A DNA stretch of 64,000 nt, from the NCBI GenBank assembly GCA_951828535.1, contig OX639990.1, forward strand, positions 2,343,300 to 2,407,299. The letters are read 5' to 3'. The position numbers and the translations under genes are program-made. Of this stretch, positions 27,338-39,863 are shown one piece after another. This stretch comes from an uncultured Candidatus Entotheonella sp. (lineage in GTDB: Bacteria; Tectomicrobia; Entotheonellia; Entotheonellales; Entotheonellaceae). Each line of letters starts with the position of its first letter. Position 1 is the first letter of the stretch. The notes below the pieces were generated by a model. That model had not been told where the DNA came from, did no database searches, and was given only the letters and a program-made list of their open reading frames with translations.

Positions 27338-28465
27338 GTGCAAAATGTGAATTTTTACTGTCCTGATGCCACCTTCCCTTCAGTCACCATAACCCCCCCT
27401 GACATCATGAATCACACATTCGCCAACTTCATAGTCGGACCCTCCAACCGACTTGCATACCAAGCCGCCCTGGCCGTCGCTAACGACCCTGCCGCCGCAT
27501 ATAATCCGTTGCTCATTCGGGCGGGAGACAGCTTGGGCAAAAGCCATTTGCTGCATGCCATCGGCCACCACCTTAGTGGAAGTAAACCTGCTTGGCAGAC
27601 CACCTATCTGACGCCTGACAGCCTCAGCCGCAAACTACACAACGCTTTGCAAAATGGCCGTATCGAGACGCTGCGTAGCCAGTATCTGAAGACGGACATC
27701 CTGCTTGTAGACGACATCCAGGACATTGCCGGTAAGAGCTACACGCAGCAAACGCTGCTGCATACCCTCGATGTTCTGCTGAATACCGGCAAACAGATCG
27801 TCATGGCGAGCACGGCCACACCTCAGGACATCACGTCCCTTGATTTACGCTTACAGTCGCGGTTGAGTTGCGGGGTCATCGTCGAGATTCAGCCTCCGGA
27901 ACTGGAAACACGCTTGGCCATCCTCCGCCAGAAAGCTGCCGCTTACCATATCTCATTGCCCGACAGCGTAGCGAGTCGCATCGCATCGAATGCACAGATG
28001 AACATTCGAGAACTGGAGAACAGCCTGACCCGCTTGGCAGCGTATGCCTCGTTGCACGACAGCTCCATTGATGATGGACTCATCAGCGACATGTTACGCC
28101 AGACGCACACAACGAATCAGCACCAGGTCTCGGCCATCCAACAAACTGTTGCCAGCTATTTTGACGTGAAGGTATCGGAGATTAAGGCTAAACATCGCGC
28201 CCACGCTGTCCTCATACCGCGGCAAATTGCTATGTACCTGTGCCAGGAACTGATCGATGTACCATTACCGGAGATCGGCCGGCTATTTGGCGGCCGTAGC
28301 ACGGCTACGGTTCAGCATGCTTATCGGAGGATCAGCGATTTGTTAAACAGTGATGTGGGTCTCGCGGGGACGGTTCGTGTGCTGCGTAAAACACTTGCAA
28401 GTACCAATGTGGAAATCACAAATATCAGTTTTCCACAAGCGCAGGCGCATCGGGTGTGTGGATAA
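27338..28465 (+). CDS. dnaA: Chromosomal replication initiator DnaA, short form
   Basis: A 375-aa DnaA, about 70-100 residues shorter than usual: domain I and the linker are missing, and the AAA+ domain begins almost at once (TFANFIVGPSNRLAYQAAL). Walker A is weakened (AGDSLGKSH against the consensus GGVGLGKTH), Walker B is ILLVDDIQDIAGK, sensor II NIRELENSL. The C-terminal DNA-binding domain is good (IPRQIAMYLCQEL, LPEIGRLFGGRSTATVQHA). It starts at GTG 27338; no upstream frame restores domain I. The stop codon lies within a perfect DnaA box. Domain I normally recruits DnaB helicase, so loading must differ here. Confidence 0.88.
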   Translation: MQNVNFYCPDATFPSVTITPPDIMNHTFANFIVGPSNRLAYQAALAVANDPAAAYNPLLIRAGDSLGKSHLLHAIGHHLSGSKPAWQTTYLTPDSLSRKLHNALQNGRIETLRSQYLKTDILLVDDIQDIAGKSYTQQTLLHTLDVLLNTGKQIVMASTATPQDITSLDLRLQSRLSCGVIVEIQPPELETRLAILRQKAAAYHISLPDSVASRIASNAQMNIRELENSLTRLAAYASLHDSSIDDGLISDMLRQTHTTNQHQVSAIQQTVASYFDVKVSEIKAKHRAHAVLIPRQIAMYLCQELIDVPLPEIGRLFGGRSTATVQHAYRRISDLLNSDVGLAGTVRVLRKTLASTNVEITNISFPQAQAHRVCG

Positions 28466-28598
28466 GAATTTATCCACAGGGGAAAATTTGCTCACAAGGA
28501 AACCGCCGTATCGAGAAAGGGTTGGGACCTTTCTTCACATATGCACCGGATTTAAGTTTACTACTGTTTAATTTTAAGAGGCAGGAGAAAAGCAAATC
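28408..28598. other. Putative replication origin (oriC) at the dnaA-dnaN junction
   Basis: Two perfect DnaA boxes face each other: TGTGGATAA (28457-28465, covering the dnaA stop) and TTATCCACA (28470-28478), four bases apart. Weaker copies lie at 28408-28416 and 28429-28437. An AT-rich stretch (28551-28578) that could unwind follows before dnaN. The dnaA-dnaN location is a common origin site. Confidence 0.65.
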
Positions 28599-29699
28599 AT
28601 GAACCTCACCATCAGCCAAGATATTTTCCTGAAGGGTTTGCAGAAGATACAGGGCATCGTCGAGCGGAAGAACACCCTACCCATCCTGTCCCATTTTCTG
28701 TTGACCGCGGCCAGCAATGAAACCGTGATTCATGCCACCGACCTCGAACTGGGCTACAAGGGCTACTTGGATACAACGGTGAACCAACCCGGAACGACGA
28801 CACTCCCAGCTCGCAAGACCTATGACATCCTGCGTGAACTGCCAGCCGGCGAGCCTGTCAATCTAACGGTTAGCAGCGAAGGTTGGGCACATCTGACTTC
28901 AGGCGTATCCAAGTTCAAGGTTCCCTGCTTACCGGCGGAGGAATATCCTGCCCTGCCTCCAATCGACGAAGCTGAGTTCACCGAGATCGATAGCCACATC
29001 TTTGACGATATGATTCGCCACACGGTTTTCGCGACTTCGCATGACGAAACACGCTATACGCTCAGCGGCGTATTGATGACCTGCGAAAACGGTAATATGA
29101 CCATGGTGGCTACGGATGGTCATCGACTGGCACACGTCAAACAAGCGATGGACCTGGACAAGACCTTACAGGTCATCGTTCCCCGCAAAGCGCTTGAGGA
29201 AGTCAGCCGCTTCTCCGCCGATGGCGAGTCCGAAAAGATAGAAATCGCGGTTCTGCCCAACCATTTGGTCTTCCGTAAAGACCGCGCCACTCTGGTGACC
29301 CGCCTCATCGAAGGCCAGTTCCCGGATTATCAGGGTGTCATTCCGAAAGAGCACAAGGCTACCGCAACCGTTGCCCACGAGGGCCTGCTACGAGCTCTGC
29401 GGCGCGTGTCACTCCTGTCCAACGAAAAAACTCGGCCGGTGCGCATCGACTTCGACTCACAACACCTCACGTTGTGTTCCAACACGCCGGAAATGGGTGA
29501 GGCAACCGATCAGATTTCAACCGACTATCAGGGCGACAACCTGACAATCGGTTTTAACGCCCGCTATTTGATGGAAGTACTGGCCGTTACGACTGAAAAC
29601 GACGTATGCCTGGAACTTACCGACGCGGTCAACCCGGTTATTCTCCGGCCGTCCGGCAGCGATGCGTTCTTCTACGTCATCATGCCAATGCGGGTCTGA
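28599..29699 (+). CDS. dnaN: DNA polymerase III sliding clamp (beta subunit)
   Basis: A 366-aa clamp with three repeated folds; MNLTISQDIFLKGLQKIQGI starts the first, KFKVPCLPAEEYPALP the end of the first, and the protein closes with the usual VIMPMRV. AGGAG precedes the ATG. It encircles DNA and tethers polymerase III. It is part of the conserved dnaA-dnaN-recF-gyrB-gyrA run. Confidence 0.96.
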   Translation: MNLTISQDIFLKGLQKIQGIVERKNTLPILSHFLLTAASNETVIHATDLELGYKGYLDTTVNQPGTTTLPARKTYDILRELPAGEPVNLTVSSEGWAHLTSGVSKFKVPCLPAEEYPALPPIDEAEFTEIDSHIFDDMIRHTVFATSHDETRYTLSGVLMTCENGNMTMVATDGHRLAHVKQAMDLDKTLQVIVPRKALEEVSRFSADGESEKIEIAVLPNHLVFRKDRATLVTRLIEGQFPDYQGVIPKEHKATATVAHEGLLRALRRVSLLSNEKTRPVRIDFDSQHLTLCSNTPEMGEATDQISTDYQGDNLTIGFNARYLMEVLAVTTENDVCLELTDAVNPVILRPSGSDAFFYVIMPMRV

Positions 29700-29729
29700 T
29701 CGTCCTTCGTTCGCGAACAGGATAAAGCA

Positions 29730-30911
29730 ATGTTACTTGAGAAGCTGGCACTTCATCGCTTCCGAAGTTACCATGATATCGACTTGGTATTTCCCTCGGC
29801 TGGTGCCTATATCACCGGATGCAATGGCAGCGGCAAAACGAACCTGTTGGAATCCATTTTTTTCTTGGCCAATCTGTCCTCATTTCGCACCAACAATCGG
29901 GAAGAACTACGAAACTGGGATGCCGCGCAAGGCATTGTTAAGGCAACGGTTGCCGATCGGTACGCCGACCGGCAAAGCGAGCTGGCCGTGCAACTGTCGG
30001 CGGGCACTCGACGCCTATGGCTCAATGGCAAGGAAACGAGGGAAACGAGGGAATTTACCAGCCGTTTCACCGCTGTTGCCTTTCATCCGGGAACGTTACA
30101 GGTTGTCCGGGGTGGACCTGCGGGAAGGCGGTATCTCATCGACCGGGGAATTACCAGTTTGCACCCTGGCTTCGTACGAGTCAGTCAGGATTTCCAGCAC
30201 GTTCTGAAACAGCGCAACTCGTTGCTACGTACGTCAACCGACACCGGCTTTCTGGCCGCGTGGACCGAGCGGTTTATTACGGCTGCCATCCAATTGATGC
30301 GGGCGCGTTGGCGGCATGCCGAATTATTGAACAGCATCCTGTCGGCCGAACTCCTGCAGGATTTGGGGTCAGACATCGGCACGCTGTCACTCGATTACCG
30401 TCCAGCCATTCTGGCCAAGTGTTCGACCCAGCAATACGAAAGGCTACTGCCAACCAATGGCACGGACGCGCCATTGCGCGAGCATTTCCTGGCTGAGGCT
30501 CAGCGTCTCCAACATGCCGAAACGGCTATGGGGCAAACCCTTTTCGGCCCACAACGTGATGACATTGCGATCAATTTTTGCGGCCGGGAGTCGCGCGGCT
30601 ATGCCTCACAGGGTCAGCAACGGCTCGTCGTTTTCCTGTTGGTCGCTGCATTGGCTCTCGGTATCCAGCGTCAACGCGGCCATCGACCCGTCATGCTACT
30701 TGATGACATTGTTTCCGAGCTCGATGCACGTAACCGCGAGATCATTTTCACGTTTCTGAAGACCCATGCCTTTCAGACCTTTATCACCGCTACCGAGGAG
30801 CGGGAGCAGTTCGATGATCTCAACTCGCTGGCTCGCTTCCAAGTGCAGCGACTCAATGACCAGACGACCCTCCGGAACGACATGCCATACGCTGCCTCCT
30901 GCACCCACTAG
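29730..30911 (+). CDS. recF: DNA replication and repair protein RecF
   Basis: A 393-aa SMC-like ATPase. Walker A GCNGSGKTNLLES, the RecF segment SFRTNNREEL, signature YASQGQQRLVVFLL and Walker B VMLLDDIVSELD are intact. It loads RecA at gaps with RecO and RecR (recR is at 39.9 kb). It lies 30 bp after dnaN in the usual place; about 15 C-terminal residues beyond the family end are unrecognised. Confidence 0.95.
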   Translation: MLLEKLALHRFRSYHDIDLVFPSAGAYITGCNGSGKTNLLESIFFLANLSSFRTNNREELRNWDAAQGIVKATVADRYADRQSELAVQLSAGTRRLWLNGKETRETREFTSRFTAVAFHPGTLQVVRGGPAGRRYLIDRGITSLHPGFVRVSQDFQHVLKQRNSLLRTSTDTGFLAAWTERFITAAIQLMRARWRHAELLNSILSAELLQDLGSDIGTLSLDYRPAILAKCSTQQYERLLPTNGTDAPLREHFLAEAQRLQHAETAMGQTLFGPQRDDIAINFCGRESRGYASQGQQRLVVFLLVAALALGIQRQRGHRPVMLLDDIVSELDARNREIIFTFLKTHAFQTFITATEEREQFDDLNSLARFQVQRLNDQTTLRNDMPYAASCTH

Positions 30912-33356
<2,445 letters not shown>

Positions 33357-33367
33357 GCAGGGATGAC

Positions 33368-35947
33368 ATGGCCATTCAAGAAAGTTATACGCCGATCAGT
33401 ATTACCGACGAACTCCGTACGTCCTTCATGGACTACGCGATGTCGGTCATCATCAGCCGGGCGCTGCCCGACGTGCGGGATGGCCTCAAGCCGGTGCATC
33501 GGCGCATTCTCACTACCATGCGAGACCTGAACCTGACGGCCAACCGCGCGTACCGCAAATGCGCCAAGATCGCCGGCGACGTCAGCGGCAACTACCACCC
33601 GCATGGCGAGAGCGCCGTGTACCCGTCGCTGGTGCGCATGGCGCAGAATTTCTCGCTGCGCTACCCGCTGATTGACGGGCAGGGGAACTTCGGCTCGGTT
33701 GACGGCGACCCGCCCGCTGCCATGCGCTACACCGAGGCGCGTATGACCCGCCTCGGCGAGGAAATGCTGCGCGACATCAACAAAAACACCGTCGATTACG
33801 TCCCCAACTACGACGAGACGCGGCAGGAGCCCACCGTTCTGCCCTCCGCCATTCCCAACCTGTTGGTCAACGGCTCGGCCGGCATCGCCGTTGGCATGGC
33901 GACGAACATCCCGCCTCACAACCTCACGGAGGTCATCGATGCGCTGGTCCTCGTTCTCGAGCACCCGGACTGCACGCTGCCCGAGTTGATGGAGTGCCTT
34001 CCGGGTCCGGATTTCCCCACCGCGGGCTTCATCCATGGCCGGCAAGGCATTCTGGAGGCCTACCACACCGGGCGCGGCTTCCTGCAACTTCGCGCTCGCT
34101 GTGATGTCGAAGTTTCGGACCGCACCGAGCGCGAGAGCATCATCGTCAACGAGATTCCCTATCAGTTGAACAAGACCAAGCTCCTTGAGCGCATCGCCGA
34201 GATGGTGCGGGCTAAGAAGATCGAGGGGATTGCCGATCTGCGCGACGAATCGGACCGCAACGGCATGCGTGTCGTCATCGATCTCAAGCGCGATGCGGTT
34301 TCCCAGGTGGTGCTGAACCAGCTCTACGCCAATACGCAACTGCAGTCGACGTTTGGCGTCATCATGCTGGCGCTGGTCGACAACGAGCCGCGTGTCCTGA
34401 CCCTGAAAGAAATGTTGATCTATTTTCTGGAGCATCGCCGTGAGGTCATCGTACGCCGCACGCAGCACGACCTGGAGCGCGCCCGCGAACGCGAGCACGT
34501 GTTGGTCGGTCTTCTGATTGCCCTGGATCATCTCGACGCCGTCATCGATCTCATCCGCAACGCCGCTTCGCCGGACGAGGCACGCCAGGGGCTTATGGAG
34601 GGCAGGTTCCGCCTTCTTGAAGCCGAAATTCATGCACCCGATTCATTACCCCTGGATGCTGTGGACGACACAGAACTTCCGACGCTCTCAGCCATTCAGG
34701 CGCAGGCCATTCTGGATTTGCGTCTCCAGCGCCTGACCGGGCTGGAGCGCGACAAGATACTCACCGAGCATACCGAACTTCGCGAAACCATCCAGGACTA
34801 CGAAGACATCCTGGCTAATGACGCCCGCCTGCAAGGCATCATCAAAGATGACCTTCTCGCTCTCAAGGAACAGTACGGCGACGCAAGGCGCACGGAGATC
34901 GTCGATGCCGAGGAAGAAATCCACCTCGAAGACCTTATCGTCGAAGAAGACATGGTGGTGACGAAAAGCCACACCGGCTACATCAAGCGTCAGCCCGTCA
35001 GCCTGTACCAGAACCAGCACCGCGGCGGCAAAGGCAAGATGGCCATGCAGACGCGCGAGGAGGATTTCGTCGAGCAACTCTTCGTCGCCTCGACGCACGA
35101 CTATCTGCTCTTCTTTACCAACATCGGCAAGGTCCACTGGCTCAAGGTCTATCAGCTGCCGCTGGCCAGCCGAATCGCCAGGGGCAAGGCGGTGGTCAAC
35201 CTGTTGCAGCTTCAGCCCGACGAGCGCATTTCCACGGTGGTGCCGATCCGGCGCTTCGAGATCGACCGCTACCTGATTATGGCCACCAAGTTCGGCGTCG
35301 TGAAAAAGACCTCCCTCAAGGCGTACAGCAACCCCAGGCAAGCCGGTATCATCGCCCTGAACCTCGACGACGGGGACGAACTCATTCGCGTCGGTGTCAC
35401 CCAGGGCGACCAGGACATTCTCCTCGGCACCCGAAAGGGCAAGGCCATTCGCTTCAACGAATCGGACGCACGGGCCATCGGGCGCACGGCTCGCGGCGTC
35501 AAGGGTCTCCGGCTCGCTAAGGACGACGAGGTCGTCGGCATGGAGGTCCTCAGTCCCGATTCCACGATTCTGACTGTTTCCGAAAGTGGTTACGGCAAAC
35601 GTACCACCGAGTCCGAATACCGTACCCAAAGCCGCGGCGGCAAGGGACTCATCAACCTGCGCATCACGGCCAAAACCGGGCCTGTCATGGGTATCTTGCA
35701 GGTTTTCGATGATGACGACGTCATGGTTATGAGCGATCAAGGCAACCTGGTCCGCCTGCCGGTCGGCGATATCCGGCCAACCGGTCGCAATACCCAGGGC
35801 GTGCGGCTCATCAATCTGCGAGCCGATCAACGCCTCGTCGGTGCGGTACGCATTGAGGAGGACGGGGAGGACGACATCGGTGAGACGGATGATACGGGCG
35901 AAGGCAGCCCGCTGCTTCCGGGAAGCTCCAACGGTGCGTCGGCCTAG
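33368..35947 (+). CDS. gyrA: DNA gyrase subunit A
   Basis: An 859-aa subunit starting 11 bp after gyrB. The active-site Tyr is in [10 protein letters not shown]; the quinolone region around [19 protein letters not shown] is normal, with Ser after the Gly-Glu. The C-terminal beta-pinwheel has the GyrA box QRGGKG in variant form (QSRGGKG) and ends in an acidic tail. It makes the double-strand break that gyrase passes DNA through. Confidence 0.97.
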   Translation: MAIQESYTPISITDELRTSFMDYAMSVIISRALPDVRDGLKPVHRRILTTMRDLNLTANRAYRKCAKIAGDVSGNYHPHGESAVYPSLVRMAQNFSLRYPLIDGQGNFGSVDGDPPAAMRYTEARMTRLGEEMLRDINKNTVDYVPNYDETRQEPTVLPSAIPNLLVNGSAGIAVGMATNIPPHNLTEVIDALVLVLEHPDCTLPELMECLPGPDFPTAGFIHGRQGILEAYHTGRGFLQLRARCDVEVSDRTERESIIVNEIPYQLNKTKLLERIAEMVRAKKIEGIADLRDESDRNGMRVVIDLKRDAVSQVVLNQLYANTQLQSTFGVIMLALVDNEPRVLTLKEMLIYFLEHRREVIVRRTQHDLERAREREHVLVGLLIALDHLDAVIDLIRNAASPDEARQGLMEGRFRLLEAEIHAPDSLPLDAVDDTELPTLSAIQAQAILDLRLQRLTGLERDKILTEHTELRETIQDYEDILANDARLQGIIKDDLLALKEQYGDARRTEIVDAEEEIHLEDLIVEEDMVVTKSHTGYIKRQPVSLYQNQHRGGKGKMAMQTREEDFVEQLFVASTHDYLLFFTNIGKVHWLKVYQLPLASRIARGKAVVNLLQLQPDERISTVVPIRRFEIDRYLIMATKFGVVKKTSLKAYSNPRQAGIIALNLDDGDELIRVGVTQGDQDILLGTRKGKAIRFNESDARAIGRTARGVKGLRLAKDDEVVGMEVLSPDSTILTVSESGYGKRTTESEYRTQSRGGKGLINLRITAKTGPVMGILQVFDDDDVMVMSDQGNLVRLPVGDIRPTGRNTQGVRLINLRADQRLVGAVRIEEDGEDDIGETDDTGEGSPLLPGSSNGASA

Positions 35948-35960
35948 CCAAAGGAATGTC

Positions 35961-35990
35961 TTGAAGGTTTCCATGATGTCGTGCTATTCT
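35961..35990 (+). promoter_or_regulatory. Possible promoter of the tRNA cluster
   Basis: TTGAAG (35961-35966), 18 bp, TATTCT (35985-35990), about 40 bp upstream of the first tRNA. The match is moderate. Confidence 0.35.
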
Positions 35991-36033
35991 TTTCCGCTCT
36001 GAACGAATACCAAGCGTGATGTTCTTGGACACG

Positions 36034-36117
<84 letters not shown>

Positions 36118-36159
36118 TGGCACCACTCATGTCGAATCACGCACATCCGTTGATACCCT

Positions 36160-36249
36160 GGAGAGGTGACCGAGCGGCTGAAGGTGATCGCCTGCTAAGC
36201 GATTTAGCGCCTAAAAAGTGCTACGAGGGTTCGAATCCCTCCCTCTCCG
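36160..36249 (+). tRNA. tRNA-Ser(GCT)
   Basis: GGAGAGG/CCTCTCC acceptor stem, long variable arm, anticodon GCT at 36194-36196 in the loop CTGCTAA. CCA is not encoded. Confidence 0.95.
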
Positions 36250-36264
36250 TCACATGGCTCCTGA

Positions 36265-36338
36265 GCGCCGGTAGCTCAATTGGATAGAGCGCCAGACTAC
36301 GGATCTGGAGGCTGGGGGTTCAACTCCTCTTCGGCGCG
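36265..36338 (+). tRNA. tRNA-Arg(ACG)
   Basis: GCGCCGG/TCGGCGC acceptor stem; anticodon ACG at 36299-36301 in the loop CTACGGA. This is the tRNA whose A34 is turned into inosine by TadA, encoded just downstream. Confidence 0.95.
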
Positions 36339-36348
36339 TTTTCCACGC

Positions 36349-36386
36349 AAGGGCACCTCCTGAAAAAGGGTGCCCTTCTTTTTTCC
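36349..36386 (+). terminator. Rho-independent terminator after the tRNAs
   Basis: AAGGGCACC (36349-36357) pairs with GGTGCCCTT (36369-36377), followed by a run of T (CTTTTTT). It ends the Ser-Ser-Arg tRNA transcript and lies before the tadA start chosen here. Confidence 0.8.
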
Positions 36387-36411
36387 CCGAACGTCAGGAA
36401 GTCCCGCCGCC

Positions 36412-36903
36412 GTGCAAGTCGATCACCAACACTTCATGCAAGCGGCCTTGGGCGAGGCGCGCAAAGCGTTGCAGGCAACGGACGTGCCGGTCGGGGCGGT
36501 TGTCGTCGTGGATGACGTGATCGTCGGCCGGGGTTGCAACCAGCGGCAGGCGCTGGGCGATCCGACAGCTCACGCGGAGATGTTGGCGCTGCGCCAAGCG
36601 GCCCAAAAAATAGGCACTTGGTACCTCACTGGGGCCGTCTTGTACGTCACCCTTGAACCCTGTATCATGTGCCTCGGCGCCGCGGTTCTGAGCCGAATTG
36701 AGCGGCTCGTGTTTGGCTGTCACGACCCCAAGGCCGGTGCCTGCGGCTCGCAATTCGACATCCTGGGCAGCCAACGACTCAATCACACATTTCCGGTTGT
36801 CAGTGGTGTCTGCGAGGCGGAATGCAGTGCCTTGCTCAGTACGTTCTTTCGGAACTTACGTCAGCAGCATCGTTCGCAGGGCACGGGGCGATGCGGCGCT
36901 TAG
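36412..36903 (+). CDS. tadA: tRNA-specific adenosine deaminase TadA
   Basis: From GTG 36412 the protein is 163 aa. Zinc and catalytic residues: HAE (H54, E56) and PCIMC (C84, C87). It deaminates A34 of tRNA-Arg(ACG) to inosine. An upstream in-frame start at 36370 lies inside a transcription terminator, so I rejected it. AGGAAG stands about 12 bases before the chosen GTG. Confidence 0.92.
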   Translation: MQVDHQHFMQAALGEARKALQATDVPVGAVVVVDDVIVGRGCNQRQALGDPTAHAEMLALRQAAQKIGTWYLTGAVLYVTLEPCIMCLGAAVLSRIERLVFGCHDPKAGACGSQFDILGSQRLNHTFPVVSGVCEAECSALLSTFFRNLRQQHRSQGTGRCGA

Positions 36904-36931
36904 CTGCAAGCGCACGCGGACCAGCAACCAC

Positions 36932-37016
36932 GGAGAGATGGCCGAGCGGTTGAAGGCGGTTGATTCGAAATCAACTGTACCTACGGGTACCGGGGGTTCA
37001 AATCCCTCTCTCTCCG
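36932..37016 (+). tRNA. tRNA-Ser(CGA)
   Basis: GGAGAGA/TCTCTCC acceptor stem, long variable arm, anticodon CGA at 36966-36968 in the loop TTCGAAA. CCA is not encoded. Confidence 0.95.
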
Positions 37017-37038
37017 CTTTTTTTATCACCAGTGAAGA

Positions 37039-37126
37039 GGAGAGGTGCGAGAGCGGTCGAATCGGCGCGCCTGGAGAGCGCGTGGGTGCCAAAAGCGCCC
37101 CGTGGGTTCGAATCCCACCCTCTCCG
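37039..37126 (+). tRNA. tRNA-Ser(GGA)
   Basis: GGAGAGG/CCTCTCC acceptor stem, long variable arm, anticodon GGA at 37073-37075 in the loop CTGGAGA. CCA is not encoded. Confidence 0.95.
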
Positions 37127-37161
37127 TTCACCAGCGTGAAGGCCCCGGGAGCAGCAGAGCG

Positions 37162-37448
37162 CAAGAAAGGTCGTGCTAGGTGGGGAGGTAGCGGTGCCCT
37201 GTAACCCGCAATCCGCTATAGCGGGACGGAATTCCTCATGTTGAGGCCCCCATCGGGCGGAAGGTTCGCCCCATAAACAGCTTTGAAGGTTGGGTCCTGT
37301 GCCACGAGGCGTTGTGAACCCGGTCAGGTCCGGAAGGAAGCAGCCGTAAACAGCTTTCCTCGGGGGCCGCAGGAGTGCCTGATCTGAGCTCGCTATGGGA
37401 AACGGCGTTTCGTCCCGGTAGGTCGAGACTGGGTGCACGGCCGTCTTG
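37162..37448 (+). ncRNA. ffs: Signal recognition particle RNA, long bacterial type
   Basis: The Ffh-binding tip GTCAGGTCCGGAAGGAAGC is at 37323-37341. The 5' part (GTGCTAGGTGGGGAGGTAGC, then TGCCCTG and CGCAATCCGCTATAGC) matches the Alu domain of the long Bacillus scRNA. The ends pair: CAAGA and GGTCGTGC at the 5' side with GCACGGCC and TCTTG at the 3' side. At about 287 nt it is the long form, not the ~110-nt 4.5S RNA of most Gram-negatives. Exact ends are uncertain by a few bases. It guides membrane proteins to the translocon with Ffh. Confidence 0.92.
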
Positions 37449-37502
37449 GAATCGCGGTCCACTGCAGTCGATGCTGATGAACATGGAGATCGGAGGCTTG
37501 TT

Positions 37503-37868
37503 GTGAGCAAAGCGGCCTTCAAACATTGGATCGACAAGTACGGCGCTGCTTGGCAGGCAAAAGACGTTGATGCATTCGGCGATCTTTTCTCGAACACCGC
37601 GCGCTACTACTGGACACCGTTTGAAAAGCCAAAATGCGGTGTCGAAGAAATCGCAGGCGCATTTCGCGATGCGGTTGCGACTCAGGAAAACATCCACTTC
37701 GAATACAACCTGATCGCGTGTCAGGATGATACCGGGCTCGCACATTGGCTCTGCCGCTTCAATAGATCTGGAAGGGTGGTTGAAATAGACGGGATACTTC
37801 GCGGACATTTCAACAAAGATGGCCTGTGCGAAGAGTTCCGGGAATGGTGGCACTCGGCCGAACAGTGA
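37503..37868 (+). CDS. NTF2-like (SnoaL-type) small protein
   Basis: A 121-aa protein from GTG 37503 with GGAGG seven bases upstream. The pattern WIDKYGAAWQAKDVDAFGDLF near the N-terminus and the C-terminal strands (GRVVEIDGILRGHF) fit the cone-shaped NTF2/SnoaL fold. Such proteins bind or isomerise small hydrophobic ligands; no function can be named. It lies between SRP RNA and dnaX. Confidence 0.65.
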   Translation: MSKAAFKHWIDKYGAAWQAKDVDAFGDLFSNTARYYWTPFEKPKCGVEEIAGAFRDAVATQENIHFEYNLIACQDDTGLAHWLCRFNRSGRVVEIDGILRGHFNKDGLCEEFREWWHSAEQ

Positions 37869-37881
37869 TATGGAGAGAGCT

Positions 37882-39519
37882 ATGGGGTACCAAGTCACCG
37901 CACGGAGATGGCGGCCCCAAACATTCGACGACATCGTCGAGCAGCAACACGTCACCCGCACCCTGAAAAACGCCATCCAGCTCAACCGCGTCGCCCACGC
38001 CTACCTGTTCTCGGGCACCCGCGGCGTCGGTAAAACCACCATGGCCCGCCTGCTGGCCAAAGCCCTCAATTGTGAGCAAGGTCCTACCGTTCAACCGTGC
38101 AACACCTGCCAATCCTGCCAAGAAATCACGCAAGGTTCCTACCTGGACATCATTGAGATTGACGGCGCTTCCAACCGCGGCATCGACGAGATACGTGACC
38201 TGCGTGAGCAGTTGCGCTACCTGCCGTCCGGCGGGCGCTACAAGATTTACATCATTGATGAAGTCCACATGTTGACCAAGGAGGCGTTTAACGCGCTGCT
38301 CAAGACGCTTGAGGAGCCGCCGCCGCACGTCGTGTTCGTCTTTGCCACCACCGAGCTGGAAAAAATCCCCCTCACCATTGTCTCCCGCTGCCAGCGGTTC
38401 GAGTTCAAGCGCGTCTCCCTCACGGGTATCTGCGAACAACTGGCCGCCATCACGCAAAGCGAGGGCATCACCATATCGCCGACCAGCTTGTCGCATATCG
38501 CGCGTGCCGCCGAGGGCAGCATGCGCGACGGTCAGAGCCTGCTCGATCAGGTCATTGCCTTCTGCGGCACGGAGATTCAGGACGACGACGTGCGGCAACT
38601 TCTTGGGCATGTGGGCAGCGAACCGTTGGTGGCGTGCCTGGACGCCTTGTTCAGACAGGACACTGAAACGGCGTTGCGCACCGTCGGCCTGCTACAGATG
38701 GAGGGTTATGAGGCCGGCAGTATCATGAAGGCGCTGCTGGAGGCGCTGCGGCATCTCATTGTGCTCAAGACGGTGCCGCAGCCGGAGGGTCTGATCCCGC
38801 TGTCGGAGTCAGACATGACGGCGTTGCGCCGTATTGCAGACGCGGTTAGCCCGGAGGAGATCTACGGGCAGTTCCACACGCTGTCGGCGGCGGAAGGGGC
38901 GCTGCGATATGCCAGCAATCCGATGCTGATTCTCGAAATGGCGCTGGTGCGCATGTCTTGCATCGGTCGGGTGCAGCCGCTGCAATCGGTGTTGGACTAC
39001 CTGCAACAGGTTGGTGACGGACAGGCTCCGGCGCCGACCCCCTACCCTGTAGCCGCTCCCGAGCCGACTACGAGCGCGGTGCATGAATCGTCAGCCTCGG
39101 GATCAACTGTTGCTACAGCGTCCGAGGCGCCGCCGTCATCCGAAGGTGACCTCTGGCGCATGTTGCAGGAGCGGGTTGCACGGAAACGCCCCTCGTTGGC
39201 GGGCTGTCTGGAGCAGGGCATCGTCGTTTCCAGCCAGGACAACAAATTGAGGATTGGCGTACACGAACGCGACGCGTTCCATCTGTCGACGTTAAGTGAG
39301 CCTGAAAACCTCGCCACGATCCGGGAAATCGCCCAGGAGCTTTTCGGACCGGACTTTCATGTGGCGATCGAACCTTTACTAGAGCCAGAGCCGGACATCG
39401 CTCCGACCCCCGGCGCCGCCGCAACCAACTCCGGCGAGTCCACCTTGGAGGACATGCAGAAGAGCAAACTTGCTTTCAAGGAAGCGGTCGTGGATATCTT
39501 TCAAGCCGTACCTCGATGA
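37882..39519 (+). CDS. dnaX: DNA polymerase III subunit gamma/tau
   Basis: From ATG 37882 the protein is 545 aa. Clamp-loader AAA+ domain: [20 protein letters not shown] (Walker A), the four-Cys zinc module around [27 protein letters not shown] (Walker B) and sensor [11 protein letters not shown]. The C-terminal part is low-complexity and then tau-like. I saw no slippery run of the E. coli gamma-frameshift type in a suitable place. dnaX-ybaB-recR is a standard operon. Confidence 0.93.
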   Translation: MGYQVTARRWRPQTFDDIVEQQHVTRTLKNAIQLNRVAHAYLFSGTRGVGKTTMARLLAKALNCEQGPTVQPCNTCQSCQEITQGSYLDIIEIDGASNRGIDEIRDLREQLRYLPSGGRYKIYIIDEVHMLTKEAFNALLKTLEEPPPHVVFVFATTELEKIPLTIVSRCQRFEFKRVSLTGICEQLAAITQSEGITISPTSLSHIARAAEGSMRDGQSLLDQVIAFCGTEIQDDDVRQLLGHVGSEPLVACLDALFRQDTETALRTVGLLQMEGYEAGSIMKALLEALRHLIVLKTVPQPEGLIPLSESDMTALRRIADAVSPEEIYGQFHTLSAAEGALRYASNPMLILEMALVRMSCIGRVQPLQSVLDYLQQVGDGQAPAPTPYPVAAPEPTTSAVHESSASGSTVATASEAPPSSEGDLWRMLQERVARKRPSLAGCLEQGIVVSSQDNKLRIGVHERDAFHLSTLSEPENLATIREIAQELFGPDFHVAIEPLLEPEPDIAPTPGAAATNSGESTLEDMQKSKLAFKEAVVDIFQAVPR

Positions 39520-39526
39520 GGAGCAT

Positions 39527-39844
39527 ATGATGAAAGGTGGTATGGGCAATCTGTTCAAGCAGGCCCAGCAGATGCAGCAGAAGATGGTCAAAATGCAAGA
39601 GGAGCTCGCCCAGCGGACCGTCGAGGCGTCGGTCGGCGGTGGCATGGTTTCGGTCACGGTCAACGGCAAAAATGAGCTCCTGCGCCTCAAGATCGAGCCG
39701 CAGGTCGTTGACCCGGACGACATCGAAATGCTTGAAGACCTTGTTCTGGCTGGTGTTAACGAAGCCCTGCGCAAGTCTCAGGAGATGATTTCCGACGAGA
39801 TGAGCAAGCTGACGGGTGGAATGAAAATCCCCGGTCTCTTCTGA
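39527..39844 (+). CDS. ybaB: Nucleoid-associated protein YbaB/EbfC
   Basis: A 105-aa protein ([20 protein letters not shown]) with GAGGAG a few bases before the ATG. It has the family pattern [16 protein letters not shown] and [13 protein letters not shown]. It is a dimeric DNA-binding protein, standard between dnaX and recR. Confidence 0.93.
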   Translation: MMKGGMGNLFKQAQQMQQKMVKMQEELAQRTVEASVGGGMVSVTVNGKNELLRLKIEPQVVDPDDIEMLEDLVLAGVNEALRKSQEMISDEMSKLTGGMKIPGLF

Positions 39845-39863
39845 GCTGCTACAGGGAATCGCT

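Noticed and set aside
37870-37884. Upstream ATG of dnaX at 37870
   Set aside because: It is possible (adds four residues), but GGAGAGAG lies between the two and serves the ATG at 37882.
37882-39519. Programmed frameshift producing a gamma subunit from dnaX
   Set aside because: No A-AAA-AAG type slippery run with a downstream hairpin is present at a suitable place.
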